Source of the DNA: JADJYF01 sp965278995
GTDB lineage: Bacteria; Pseudomonadota; Gammaproteobacteria; Ga0077536
Reading direction: 5' to 3'
Length of the DNA stretch: 64,000 nt
Assembly: GCA_965278995.1 (NCBI GenBank)
Contig: OZ257136.1
Coordinates: 4,836,001 to 4,900,000, forward strand
Position 1 is the first letter of the stretch. Every line of letters starts with the position of its first letter. The notes below the pieces were generated by a model that made no database searches, had not been told where the DNA came from, and was given only the letters and a program-made list of their open reading frames with translations. Positions 8,670 to 17,127 of this stretch are shown piece after piece. The position numbers were made by a program, and so were the translations under genes.

Positions 8670-10025
8670 TCAATGATTTTGGCATTGCAAGTGACCGTCA
8701 GATGCCCAATCGATCTGCTCAAGCAATGCATGCAACTTGCGTCCACGTGACGGGTTGAGCATCGTCGCGTGCGCCACTCGGCCGGTAAGGTGCGCACGGA
8801 AATCGGAAACCTCAGCCCGATTCTCCACGCTTGGTCCGCGGCGCGCGCAGTTGTATAGCATCGCTTTCAGATTGTCGTAGTCGTAGCGCCGTACGTTTGC
8901 TTTCTGGTTCACCACTACGCCAGTCACTTCCTGGCGTCCCGCACTCGTCATGACGCGAGTTTTGCGAAAATTGACGCGCAGGCCTTCTTCCATCGCAATT
9001 GCACCGACCAAAGGAATGAAGCGGTCAATGCGCCGCAGCAGCTCTGGGTCCCCGGAAAAGCTCAAGTCGTCGGCATAGCGCGTATAGGACGCTTCGAACT
9101 GGTCGGCGGCTGCCTGAAGTCGCAGGTCCAGTCGAAAGGCGCACAGATTCGCTAGTGCCGGCGACGTTGGCGCGCCCTGCGGCAGGTGCCAACTACCGTA
9201 ACGCGTGCGCGTGATCCAATCGAGGTCAGGCAGCTCACAGGAATACTTCGACGGGTCGCGCGGTCGAAGCACACCGGGCGGAACACGATTCGTGCATAAC
9301 GCAGTAAGGGTACGAGCTACCTCATTTGGATAGCCTAGGGTTCGAAACAGCGCATCCACCCGGGTGCCGCGAAGCGTGAGGAAGAAATCCTGCAAGTCCA
9401 TCTTAAGCACAACCCGCTGGCCGATATGCGCTTGCGCATTGGTGAGAATGGAATGCCCAGACCGGAATCCGTGGGCGGCTTCGTGGGGCGGCACATACTC
9501 TAGGAGCCCGTGCAGTAGCTTTCGCTGGAGTGCTCGCAGACTCGCTTTGGGCATCTCGATCAGGCGCCAGCCGTCGGAACGTTTGGGCACCCAACGATAG
9601 GCATAGTGATCCGAGTGCACCGGGAGCCGGAAGCGGGCAAGCCATTGCAACTCGTCGGGGTGGATGTCCAGCCAATGGGCCAGGTCGATGGAAGTCGGCA
9701 AGTCCGGAAGCGCACATTGCGCGACCGCGGCCGGCCGCGGGCCCATCGTCGCGGGCAGGACGAAGTAACTGTGCACTTTGAGAATATCGCCCTTGCGCAC
9801 AACCCGAATTAACGGCGGGTACGCGAGGATCGACTCTGCGAGCACGTGGGAAGATACCGCTGGCCAGTGATCGCCGTACTGAGCAATCATTGCCTTGACC
9901 AAGCTGCGCAGCCAGCGCGGATTTCGTCCCAGCGTTTTAGCGCAACGCTCACAAACCGCATGCGTCTCGGGCTGACCAAACAGCATGGCGTCCGCGAGTG
10001 CGCGGGCCACATACTTCACGTTCAT
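8670..10025 (-). CDS. retron reverse transcriptase with N-terminal extension
   Basis: A 451-residue reverse transcriptase. Key motifs: HGFRSGHSILTNAQAH with the retron-specific NAxxH at 196-200, KMDLQDFF at 208-215 carrying the first catalytic aspartate, LPQGAPTSP at 281-289, YTRYADDLSFSG with YADD at 317-320, and VTGVVVN at 367-373, the retron VTG motif. Residues 1-145 are an extension before the RT fingers, as in myxobacterial retron RTs such as Mx162. The enzyme is expected to reverse-transcribe part of the RNA encoded at 10076-10258 into multicopy single-stranded DNA joined to RNA by a 2'-5' link. No recognisable effector gene adjoins it; downstream is only an IS3 remnant. Retrons of known function are anti-phage systems; that role is inferred here. 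Confidence 0.9.
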   Translation of the reverse strand: MNVKYVARALADAMLFGQPETHAVCERCAKTLGRNPRWLRSLVKAMIAQYGDHWPAVSSHVLAESILAYPPLIRVVRKGDILKVHSYFVLPATMGPRPAAVAQCALPDLPTSIDLAHWLDIHPDELQWLARFRLPVHSDHYAYRWVPKRSDGWRLIEMPKASLRALQRKLLHGLLEYVPPHEAAHGFRSGHSILTNAQAHIGQRVVLKMDLQDFFLTLRGTRVDALFRTLGYPNEVARTLTALCTNRVPPGVLRPRDPSKYSCELPDLDWITRTRYGSWHLPQGAPTSPALANLCAFRLDLRLQAAADQFEASYTRYADDLSFSGDPELLRRIDRFIPLVGAIAMEEGLRVNFRKTRVMTSAGRQEVTGVVVNQKANVRRYDYDNLKAMLYNCARRGPSVENRAEVSDFRAHLTGRVAHATMLNPSRGRKLHALLEQIDWASDGHLQCQNH

Positions 10026-10075
10026 CGCTGTCTTGCCTCGTCCGAAAGGCTATGTTCAGGTATTGGAGAAAAAAA

Positions 10076-10258
10076 GCGGCGGAAGCGCTCCAACGTGGCA
10101 GGTCTCGCGTGAGCAGCTCTGCGCGTCAGCGCAGCGGCGCTCAGGCCGCGAGATGATCGACGATTGATTCGCGTGGGGTAACCCCACACAGGCTCTGGGC
10201 GCCGCCGTACACCTAAGACCGCAACGCTTCGAGCCGGCTTGGAGCGCTCCGCCGCCGC
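10076..10258 (-). ncRNA. retron msr-msd RNA (template for msDNA)
   Basis: Upstream of the RT gene on the same strand, a1 at 10258-10240 (GCGGCGGCGGAGCGCTCCA) is complementary to a2 at 10092-10076 (TGGAGCGCTTCCGCCGC) apart from a two-base bulge. Just inside a1 an AGC at 10239-10237 offers the branching G (10238). An msr hairpin GTGGGG-TTA-CCCCAC occupies 10187-10173. A long msd hairpin spans 10153-10103: TCTCGCG pairs with CGCGAGA at the base, and the upper stem TGAGCGCCGCTGCGC pairs with GCGCAGAGCTGCTCA with three mismatches around a TGAC loop. The RT start is 50 bases downstream. Order, spacing and structure fit a retron msr-msd; the exact ends of RNA and cDNA are not known. Confidence 0.8.
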
Positions 10259-10834
10259 AAGGACGATAGGGCAGCGGCGTCTGGTCCGTCAATCGGTATA
10301 AATGGACCGCTATTTACCTCAGTTGGTTGACAACAGTGCTAGCCCGAAACTCGGCTACATGTTACAGAGCCCCGCGATGTTGGCATGACTAAGTGCTGTT
10401 CGGCCCAGGGGTCTCCGTATCCATTCGTCCAAACTACTTGAAGCCGAATAGTGCAATGAAACTAGACTGCCTTGGCATCGACCACCCATACGGCGGACTC
10501 ATCAGAAAGTTGCGCAACGGAGAACCGGATCGCTACGAATTGTTCGACGACAGCGATGTTAGTCAGCAGATGTGTTGCCGCCGACGCAGATTTGAGCCAT
10601 TTCCAAGGTGTCTGCCGACGTTACACTGAGCCAGTCTGCCGAACCCAGGAGCTGCACCACCGTTGATGTTTTGGTCTTAGAATCTGGCGCAGATTAGCGC
10701 CGGCACGATGGCTCAGTCTGAGGTCGGCGCCAACACCAAATGGTCTCCAGCAGCCGGTTGACCGTGGCAACCGCGACGCCGCCAGCATGTCGTGCGGCCA
10801 GGCAGCTGCCCATCGCGTCGCGCACCAGCGATGG
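10259..10834. other. about 575 bases between retron RNA and cytochrome operon; no recognised gene
   Basis: The stretch should contain the retron promoter, read leftward; TTGTCA at 10333-10328 and TTTATA at 10302-10297 are AT-rich candidates but not well spaced. A short plus-strand frame from 10459 (MKLDCLGIDHPYGGLIRKLR) has no recognisable relatives and lacks a convincing ribosome site. The part 10640-10834 resembles degraded coding DNA but I could not assign it. Confidence 0.35.
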
Positions 10835-11656
10835 CTAAGGAGTGCTCGCTACACCGTGTGTCTTGCGCGCATAAAAAATAGACACCTCTTCGATCTCTTG
10901 CGGTGTCATGGCGAATGCCACGTTACGCATTTGCGCGTGGGAATCATTGCGCCGCTGGCTGGATGCGAAAGCGCTGAGCTGTGCAACCAGATAATCCTTA
11001 GGCATCCCTTCGAGCCAAGGGGCGCCGAATTTTTGATCGACGCCGCCGTGGCAGGAAATACACGGTGCGATGTTGCGTAGCGGGGCGCCGACGCGCACGA
11101 GCGCGGGGAGGTTTTCGTCGTAAGTTGTGGGGACGGTCCGCGCCTTTGGCAAACTGGTGTAGTAAGCAGCGAGGTCACCCATGTCTTTGTCGGCCAGGCG
11201 TTGCGCGAGCGCTTCCATCACAGAACTGGAACGGTTGCCACTCTTGTAGTCTCGGAGTTGCTTCACCACGACCTCCGGATATTGTCCCGCCAAGTTAGGC
11301 GCATTGGCTACGCTCATTCCTTGCGCGCCGTGGCACATGGTGCAGTTCAGCGCGAGAGTCGCACCGCGACCGACAGAATCGTCCGCACCCTTGTGTGCCA
11401 TTGTTCTGTCCAGCACCACCATTGTCGATAACGGATCGGCCTTGGAATTGTTGGTGTCGCCACTGCTCCAGGACCCTGGGACGCCTGCCGAGCGGCAGAT
11501 ACTTGCCCACAGCCCTTGGCTTGTGTAATCAGCTTGGACCGAGGGCAACACAATGAATCCGACGATTATCGACAACACCGTCAACGCCACGAGCGTCAAC
11601 ATGCTGCCGCGGAACCACGGGTTGCGCCACGAGTACAGGCCGGAGTCATTCATCAT
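10835..11656 (-). CDS. membrane-anchored diheme cytochrome c of the oxidase operon
   Basis: About 273 residues from ATG 11656, which overlaps the stop of the upstream oxidase subunit I gene (ATGATGA), so translation is coupled. One transmembrane helix at about 18-38 anchors it. Two heme c sites are visible, CTMCH at 105-109 and CISCH at 199-203, each with downstream methionines (GMSVANAPNLAGQYP, YLVAQLSAF) of the class I cytochrome c4/c553 type. It most likely delivers electrons to the CuA site of the adjacent ba3-type oxidase from the periplasmic side. It is the last gene of the operon. Confidence 0.85.
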   Translation of the reverse strand: MMNDSGLYSWRNPWFRGSMLTLVALTVLSIIVGFIVLPSVQADYTSQGLWASICRSAGVPGSWSSGDTNNSKADPLSTMVVLDRTMAHKGADDSVGRGATLALNCTMCHGAQGMSVANAPNLAGQYPEVVVKQLRDYKSGNRSSSVMEALAQRLADKDMGDLAAYYTSLPKARTVPTTYDENLPALVRVGAPLRNIAPCISCHGGVDQKFGAPWLEGMPKDYLVAQLSAFASSQRRNDSHAQMRNVAFAMTPQEIEEVSIFYARKTHGVASTP

Positions 11657-13272
11657 CTGCCTCCGATTGGGATAACCGGGACGGAGGCGTCTGTCAGCAC
11701 TGCAAGCTGCGCAATGGGGTAACCGTAGTTCACGAAAGTGAGGCCGATCATCATCGCGACCCACAGGCCGAAGCCGTTCAGTGCCAGCGGAGTGTGGCCG
11801 CCGGAGTGGACTGCAATGCTGAAAGTGTAAGGCTCCACGCTGGCATTACCTTGGCGCGCCTTAAACAAGATGTAGACAAAAACAAAGGCCGAAAAGACGA
11901 CCATCAGTCCACCCAGAGTCGAGACCGTAACGGTCCAAGCCTGAGGCTGCAACGCGGGATGGCTGTAATCGTAATACGCCATACGGCGCGGCATGCCGAG
12001 CAGGCCGGAGAGGTGCCACGGTAGCGTCAGCACAAGCATGCCGATGAACCAAAGCCATAACTGCAGCTTGATGAGCCCGGTCGGGAGTGCTGCGCATCGC
12101 GTAAGCTGTGGCCATAGGTCGTAGGCCACCATGAAATACATGATGACGATGGCACCCGCAAAGATCAGATGGAAGTGCCCGGTGACCCATTGAGTGTTGT
12201 GAATCGTTTCGTTGAGCTGGTAGCTCATGTTGATGAGACCGCCTGCGCCGCCGAAGCCGAGCATGATGAATGAAAACGTCACTGCAAGCATCATCGGATT
12301 GTCCCAGGGCAGCGCTTTCACCCATCCGAATGCGCCTGCACCGCCGCGCAGTCTTGCAGCGATCTCCACTGATGCCACAATCGTGAACACGGTCAGTAGC
12401 GTCGGGATCGAAACCATGGCTGTCATTGCAGCATGAACGAATTTGAAACCCGCACCGACCTGAGGGTCGGCGAACAGGTGATGGATGCCGATCGGCATCG
12501 AGAACACAAGGAACAACGCAAAGGCCACTCGTCCCATTGTGTCGCTATATAGTCGTCCTCCGATGGCGCGCGGCACGATGGTGTAGAAGGCAATATAGGC
12601 TGGCATCAACCAGAAGTAGACGATGGCATGCAGCGTCCACGAGAACAGCACGCGCGCCAGCCCCGCGTTGATGGTCTCTGTCAATCCAAGTGAAGCCGGC
12701 AAAATCAGCACGAGTATTTCGACCGCCGCGCCGACCGACGTCCATGCCCAGAGGTAGGCGCCGGCAACGTTGCCGAACATCGCCAGGGGGATAGTTGCGC
12801 CGGGATTATCCCGCTTCCATTCACGTAGATTGAGTGCCATTAAAGCCACCCATATCCAGGAACCGACGACGACGAGCACGATGCCGAAGTAGTAGAAAGG
12901 ATTGGCAATCATCGGCGGGTAGAAGGTGTACAGAACCGAGGCCTCGCCCAGTGCCACTGTCACCGCGGCCATAGCAGTACCGGCCAATACCAGCCAAAAA
13001 CCCACCCAACCCCAACGTAAGCCGATCAAGGGCCGCTTGAGCGCAAGCTCGGTGATCGCATAACCGAAACCCATTGCTACCAGGGTCGGCAACACATAAG
13101 CCATAACGGTGCCATGCGCGGTCACGGACCGATAGTAATGCTCTGGATTGTTAACCCATGCGTGGAGCGGGCTCCGCACGAACATCTGCCACTCGCCGAG
13201 CACTATGGCCGCGAGAAATGCGACAAACGCTACCCAGAAGTGGGCCAGTACGAGCCTTCTAGCGAGAAACAC
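11653..13272 (-). CDS. cbaA: ba3-type (type B) cytochrome c oxidase subunit I
   Basis: A 539-residue polytopic membrane protein. It aligns by eye with Thermus ba3 subunit I: TAHGTVMAY with low-spin heme ligand H53, SVLYTFYPPM, the CuB and tyrosine stretch HAIVYFWLMPAY, HHLFADPQ, GGAGGLINMSYQLNETIHNT, and WVTGHFHLIF with the remaining heme ligands. It reduces oxygen to water at the heme-copper centre and pumps protons; type B enzymes have high oxygen affinity. It overlaps subunit II upstream by 14 bases and the cytochrome c gene downstream by 4. The gene symbol follows Thermus usage. Confidence 0.92.
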   Translation of the reverse strand: MFLARRLVLAHFWVAFVAFLAAIVLGEWQMFVRSPLHAWVNNPEHYYRSVTAHGTVMAYVLPTLVAMGFGYAITELALKRPLIGLRWGWVGFWLVLAGTAMAAVTVALGEASVLYTFYPPMIANPFYYFGIVLVVVGSWIWVALMALNLREWKRDNPGATIPLAMFGNVAGAYLWAWTSVGAAVEILVLILPASLGLTETINAGLARVLFSWTLHAIVYFWLMPAYIAFYTIVPRAIGGRLYSDTMGRVAFALFLVFSMPIGIHHLFADPQVGAGFKFVHAAMTAMVSIPTLLTVFTIVASVEIAARLRGGAGAFGWVKALPWDNPMMLAVTFSFIMLGFGGAGGLINMSYQLNETIHNTQWVTGHFHLIFAGAIVIMYFMVAYDLWPQLTRCAALPTGLIKLQLWLWFIGMLVLTLPWHLSGLLGMPRRMAYYDYSHPALQPQAWTVTVSTLGGLMVVFSAFVFVYILFKARQGNASVEPYTFSIAVHSGGHTPLALNGFGLWVAMMIGLTFVNYGYPIAQLAVLTDASVPVIPIGGR

Positions 13273-13840
13273 AGCTCAGCCTTTCGCCACCGCGCGCTTT
13301 GGCGATAAATTCCTCCGCCGGCAACACCCGTACACGTGCCCACATCGCCTCATGGCCGGTACCGCAATACTCATGGCAGGGCATGAGTTGTTCGCCGCTA
13401 TCAGGAAATGTGATTGTGAAGGTCGAAACGAAGCCTGGAATCAACATCGTGTTGGCGTTGGTCTTGCCAATTACGAAGCCATGAATCGTATCGGTGCTGG
13501 TACCGCGGAACGTCACGGGCATTCCCGCGGGGACAACAATGCATTGGGGTACAAACGAATACTGCTGTGCGATGAGGCGGACTGTGACTTTACCATCGCT
13601 TGCCAATGTGGTGCCGAGATTACCTTCGACAAACTCACCTTTGATGTGCAGCGTTTTCACATCGATGGTCTCGACCCTGGACGGTGGCATCGCTGCCCAG
13701 TGTATGCCAGTAAATACCATCATCGCGACCAGGGTCGCGATGATGAAGCACACGATAAAGGCCCAGCGGCGCTCGGCGGCAACAGCCACCTTCTCGGAGG
13801 GACGCTCGCCTGGTACAGCGCTTGGCGTTGTGCCACTCAT
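13259..13840 (-). CDS. cbaB: cytochrome c oxidase subunit II with CuA site
   Basis: A 193-residue protein with one transmembrane helix at about 27-45 and a periplasmic cupredoxin domain. The CuA ligands are visible: H120 (DTIHGF) and C155, C159, H163, M166 in CHEYCGTGHEAM. The short single-helix form is typical of ba3 oxidases and differs from the two-helix aa3 subunit II. It receives electrons from cytochrome c and passes them to subunit I, whose gene overlaps its 3' end. Its ATG overlaps the TGA of the small subunit gene before it. Confidence 0.92.
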   Translation of the reverse strand: MSGTTPSAVPGERPSEKVAVAAERRWAFIVCFIIATLVAMMVFTGIHWAAMPPSRVETIDVKTLHIKGEFVEGNLGTTLASDGKVTVRLIAQQYSFVPQCIVVPAGMPVTFRGTSTDTIHGFVIGKTNANTMLIPGFVSTFTITFPDSGEQLMPCHEYCGTGHEAMWARVRVLPAEEFIAKARGGERLSCVSR

Positions 13841-14013
13841 TGGATCGCACCACGTGGAAGATAAGCTAAGAAGTAGAAGGCGAAATAAAGCGCCACGACG
13901 ATCGCAGTGGCTACCCCGGCCACAGCGAATGCGCCGACAGGTCCTCGACTGACGATAGCGTCAACCTCGTCATCGACGCGCTTGGCGTCTTCACGATTCG
14001 AGTTTGAGATCAC
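13837..14013 (-). CDS. small single-helix subunit of the ba3-type oxidase
   Basis: A 58-residue protein from GTG 14013, with GAGG about 7 bases upstream, ending in a TGA that overlaps the ATG of subunit II. It begins MISNSNREDAKRVDDEVDAI and has one transmembrane helix at about 33-51 (FAVAGVATAIVVALYFAFYF). Thermus ba3 has a comparable one-helix subunit IIa, and other oxidases have CcoQ-like small subunits. Position between a cytochrome c gene and subunit II, hydrophobicity and coupling support the assignment; the sequence itself is too short for a family call. Confidence 0.7.
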   Translation of the reverse strand: MISNSNREDAKRVDDEVDAIVSRGPVGAFAVAGVATAIVVALYFAFYFLAYLPRGAIQ

Positions 14014-14022
14014 GGTCTAGCC

Positions 14023-15318
14023 TCATTCCGGAAGGATCTTGCGTAACTCGTTAGCCTGCGCGGGCGACACCGGCGTCCCGCTGTTCTCCCAGGCGACGCG
14101 AATGTAGGTCACTACCGCCGCAACAGCATCGTCGTCGAGGATATGCGAAAAAGGCGGCATCCCATGCGGACGCGGATTTTTCTTCGTGCCAGGAGGGTAA
14201 CCGCCGTTGAGCACCATGCGAATGGAATTAACTGGAGACGACATCGTGATCGACTGGTTGCCCGCAAGCGGCGGGTAGGCGGGCGTATGCCCCCTGCCTT
14301 CGTCGCCATGACATACCGCGCATTGCTGGTCGTAAACCGTGCGGCCCAATTCCATCACCGACGGATCCACGAGACGCGCTTGGCTGGTAGGCGGTGCCTG
14401 GGCATCGCGTTGCGGCAATGCCTTTAAATACACCGCCATGGCTTTCACGTCATCGTCGCTCAAGTATTGCAGGCTGTTGTAAACAACCTCGGCCATAGGC
14501 CCGTACACGGTGCCGCGATGTGACACGCCCACCTGCAAAAGATCGGCGATATCTTTTATATCCCAGTTGCCCAAGCCCGCCTCGCGATTTGAGGTCAGCG
14601 ATGGTGCATACCAGTTTTGATTGGGGATCATGCCACCTTCGAACGCTTTCGATTCGCTCGATCCGCCCAACGCATTAATGGCGGTGTGACACATCGTGCA
14701 GTGGCCAAGCCCTTGCACAAGGTACGCGCCGCGATTCCATTCCTGGGTTCGTTTGGAATCTGGCACGTACTCGCCTTCACTGAAGTACAGTGTTCTCCAT
14801 CCGATCAAGAGGTCTCGCTGGTTGAAGGGGAAGCGGAGTTCGTGCGGGCGATTTACTTTCTTAACGGGAGGTACCGCCATGATATAGGCATAGATGGCAT
14901 CGGAATCCGCGCGAGTTACTTTTGTATAAGAAGCAAAGGGCATGGCTGGATACAGCAACTCGCCATCTCTCGATACACCCGAATGCATCATTCGATAGAA
15001 CTCATCCGACGTCCACGTGCCTATACCTGTTTCATCGTCCGGCGTAATGTTGGGCACGTACAGGTTGCCAAATGGCGTGGCCATCGGACGACCGCCTGCA
15101 AACGGCTCGCCGTTTGGCTCGCTGTGACAAGCGACGCAGTCACCTGCGCGTGCAAGGTACTCGCCAAGCAAGATGGTTTCCGTCGTGGCGTCAGGCGCGT
15201 CTGGCCCTGCGTCAATCGGCAACATGCCTGGGCGAAAAAAATATAGCGCCACACTGCCGAGGACGCCTAAAACAGCCAGGGCAATCCCCATGCGCAGACT
15301 CGTGCGTATTGCGCTCAC
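14023..15318 (-). CDS. three-heme cytochrome c, alcohol-dehydrogenase cytochrome-subunit-like
   Basis: A 431-residue protein with an N-terminal signal anchor at about 10-28 and three heme-binding sites: CVACH at 61-65, CTMCH at about 208 and CAVCH at about 333. The domain order and phrases such as GRPMATPFGNLYVPNITPD and YPAMPFASYTKVT are those of the cytochrome subunit of membrane quinoprotein alcohol or gluconate dehydrogenases. No dehydrogenase subunit lies nearby. In this operon it probably brings electrons from a quinol or periplasmic dehydrogenase to the oxidase. It overlaps the c4-like gene upstream by 4 bases. Confidence 0.85.
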   Translation of the reverse strand: MSAIRTSLRMGIALAVLGVLGSVALYFFRPGMLPIDAGPDAPDATTETILLGEYLARAGDCVACHSEPNGEPFAGGRPMATPFGNLYVPNITPDDETGIGTWTSDEFYRMMHSGVSRDGELLYPAMPFASYTKVTRADSDAIYAYIMAVPPVKKVNRPHELRFPFNQRDLLIGWRTLYFSEGEYVPDSKRTQEWNRGAYLVQGLGHCTMCHTAINALGGSSESKAFEGGMIPNQNWYAPSLTSNREAGLGNWDIKDIADLLQVGVSHRGTVYGPMAEVVYNSLQYLSDDDVKAMAVYLKALPQRDAQAPPTSQARLVDPSVMELGRTVYDQQCAVCHGDEGRGHTPAYPPLAGNQSITMSSPVNSIRMVLNGGYPPGTKKNPRPHGMPPFSHILDDDAVAAVVTYIRVAWENSGTPVSPAQANELRKILPE

Positions 15319-16022
15319 TTTTGGCTGCCGCAGGCGAAGGGCATGCGGACGAGATTGGATGATTCCGGTGAGGCATCTTCAGGCAGCTCTTGCAGCGCAA
15401 GCCAGGTGGACACTGCGGAGATATCCGTATCGGTTAACCGGCTTGCGATACGCTTCATACAGTCCGGATCACGGGCGTGCCGGTCGCCGATGCGCCAACG
15501 CGTCAACTGCGCGGCAATGTAAGTCGGTCGCAAACCGACCAAGCCGGGAATCCCTGGTTCCATGCCGGTCAAGCCCTTGCCATGACAAGCCACACAGGCG
15601 GGAATGCCTTTGCTGCTATCTCCATTCGTTGCCAGCACCTGACCCCGAGTAATCTTGTCAGCGTCCGCAGTGGCAGCTTCCTTTGGTGCGAAGGGTGGGC
15701 GTTGTTGGGCAAAGTACTCGGCGATCTCGCGCAGATAGCCATCTGGAAGGTACGCAACGAGATAGTTCATCGGGGGATACTTGCGTTGCCCGTTACGAAA
15801 AGCGATGAGCTGGTTGTAGAGGTAGCCGGCTGGTTTGCCGGCGATGCGTGGAAAGTACTCGTTGTTCGTCCCTTGACCGTTCTGACCATGACAGGTCACG
15901 CATCCCTGAACGCGAGCTTCGAGCGAGTCCACAGTCTTAAAGGCGGGAAGCGCATCACTTTGCGCCAACGCCACAGTGGGCATCAGTATCAACGCCGCGA
16001 TGAAGGACCGCATACTTTCCAT
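15315..16022 (-). CDS. diheme cytochrome c4-like protein, first gene of oxidase operon
   Basis: A 235-residue periplasmic protein with a signal peptide (SFIAALILMPTVALA) and two class I cytochrome c domains. Heme sites are CVTCH at 41-45 and CVACH at about 143. Conserved c4 phrases follow each: FPRIAGKPAGYLYNQLIAFR and PGLVGLRPTYIAAQLTRWR. Cytochromes c4 shuttle electrons to terminal oxidases. It is the promoter-proximal gene, transcribed away from the LuxR gene. Confidence 0.87.
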   Translation of the reverse strand: MESMRSFIAALILMPTVALAQSDALPAFKTVDSLEARVQGCVTCHGQNGQGTNNEYFPRIAGKPAGYLYNQLIAFRNGQRKYPPMNYLVAYLPDGYLREIAEYFAQQRPPFAPKEAATADADKITRGQVLATNGDSSKGIPACVACHGKGLTGMEPGIPGLVGLRPTYIAAQLTRWRIGDRHARDPDCMKRIASRLTDTDISAVSTWLALQELPEDASPESSNLVRMPFACGSQK

Positions 16023-16061
16023 GGAACCTTTGGACTATTCGGTCACGCATGTCCACCAACC

Positions 16062-16081
16062 AGGAGAGCCGAGGCTCTCCT
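16062..16081. other. strong inverted repeat upstream of the oxidase operon
   Basis: AGGAGAGCC-GA-GGCTCTCCT is a perfect 9-base inverted repeat 40-60 bases upstream of the first cytochrome start. It may form a leader hairpin in the operon transcript or be a regulator binding site. No T-run follows on either strand, so it is unlikely to be an intrinsic terminator. Confidence 0.5.
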
Positions 16082-16261
16082 GAGGACCATGGCCCTAAGG
16101 GCAAGTGTAGTTCGGATGCGGCCGCCGAGCCATGTTAAAGGGTATTACCCGATTTCCTCGGACAGCGCTCGCAGGCTGCATTGTGCAGAGATGGTGCTGC
16201 AGGACCGCTGCACGATGCGCGATTCCGCGGAAACGTCGACCACGCAGTGGCGGACCGTAAG

Positions 16262-16287
16262 TTGACACGCCGTTGAGGGTTTATAAA
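16262..16287 (+). promoter_or_regulatory. possible promoter of the LuxR-type gene
   Basis: A perfect TTGACA at 16262-16267 is followed by TATAAA at 16282-16287 with a 14-base spacer, shorter than usual. The GTG start at 16296 would then be almost leaderless. Tentative. Confidence 0.3.
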
Positions 16288-16295
16288 CTGAAGAC

Positions 16296-17042
16296 GTGTC
16301 CGATGTAACAGCATACGAACGAGTTCATACTTTCGACCAGGCGCTGGATGTTCTGGCTGAGCAGGTCGTCCAACTCGGGTTCGATGCGGTGGACTATGCT
16401 TATCTTCCCCGCGTGCAGTCGCCGGATTGCAGATGGGCAGCCCCCGATATCGTAGGACGGAATTTCCCTGGCGGTTGGCGACGGGGCTGGGCACGATTCA
16501 GCAGCTGCGACCCGTATTACCGTTCTGCATACTGCAGCAACCTGCCTGTGGATTGGGATGATGTAAAGGTCGCGCCGTGGCTTACCCCCATACAGAACGA
16601 TTCGATCGCCTATATCGGGGACTTCATGGGCTTCGCGGACGGTGTCACCGTGCCTGTGCATCTCGCTGGCGGCCGTTTCGCGTTCGTCACGGCAGCGAAC
16701 CAGCGGCGGAACGCCTGGCGTGATGAGCGATACAAAGTTGAGCACACGCTGCTTGTTCTTGCGCATCGGTTTCATGCGCTGGTCGCCCGGCGTTTTCCGG
16801 ACCGGTTCTCCAACGTCGCAATCGCTTCCGTCCTGAAAGCGCGTGAGATCGAATGCCTGTCCTGGGCAGCGCGCGGCCGCAACGCACCGGAAACGGCGCT
16901 CGAGATACACCGATCGACGGAGACCGTTCGCTTCCATCTGAAGAACGCCATGGCCAAGCTCGAGGCGCGCACGGTTGCGCAGGCAGTCGCGCGCGCGGCC
17001 GCGGCAGACCTCCTGGCGGACGGGGATCCCGCAGCAGAGTAG
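16296..17042 (+). CDS. LuxR-family regulator, solo quorum-sensing type
   Basis: A 248-residue protein from GTG 16296. Residues of about 10-165 form the autoinducer-binding domain (LGFDAVDYAYLP, then SSCDPYYRSAYCSNLPVDWD with the conserved W and D region). Residues 178-240 form the LuxR helix-turn-helix (LKAREIECLSWAARGRNAPE, HRSTETVRFHLKNAMAKL). No luxI synthase lies in the window, so it is an orphan receptor that may read signals from other cells or another compound. It is divergent from the oxidase operon and 85 bases upstream of the isochorismatase gene; either may be a target, which is inference. Confidence 0.85.
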   Translation: MSDVTAYERVHTFDQALDVLAEQVVQLGFDAVDYAYLPRVQSPDCRWAAPDIVGRNFPGGWRRGWARFSSCDPYYRSAYCSNLPVDWDDVKVAPWLTPIQNDSIAYIGDFMGFADGVTVPVHLAGGRFAFVTAANQRRNAWRDERYKVEHTLLVLAHRFHALVARRFPDRFSNVAIASVLKAREIECLSWAARGRNAPETALEIHRSTETVRFHLKNAMAKLEARTVAQAVARAAAADLLADGDPAAE

Positions 17043-17127
17043 TTCTACCCGATCGGGTAGTGATCGCGCCACACGGCAGCAATATCCTCCCTCACGTGTC
17101 CATTTGCGCGAGTCCAGGAGGGTAATC

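Noticed and set aside
10056..10292. 78-codon minus-strand open frame across the msr-msd region
   Set aside because: It lies exactly over the structured retron RNA, has no ribosome site and no recognisable protein features; treated as chance.
16296..17042. Full quorum-sensing circuit (luxR plus luxI)
   Set aside because: No acyl-homoserine-lactone synthase gene is present in the window.
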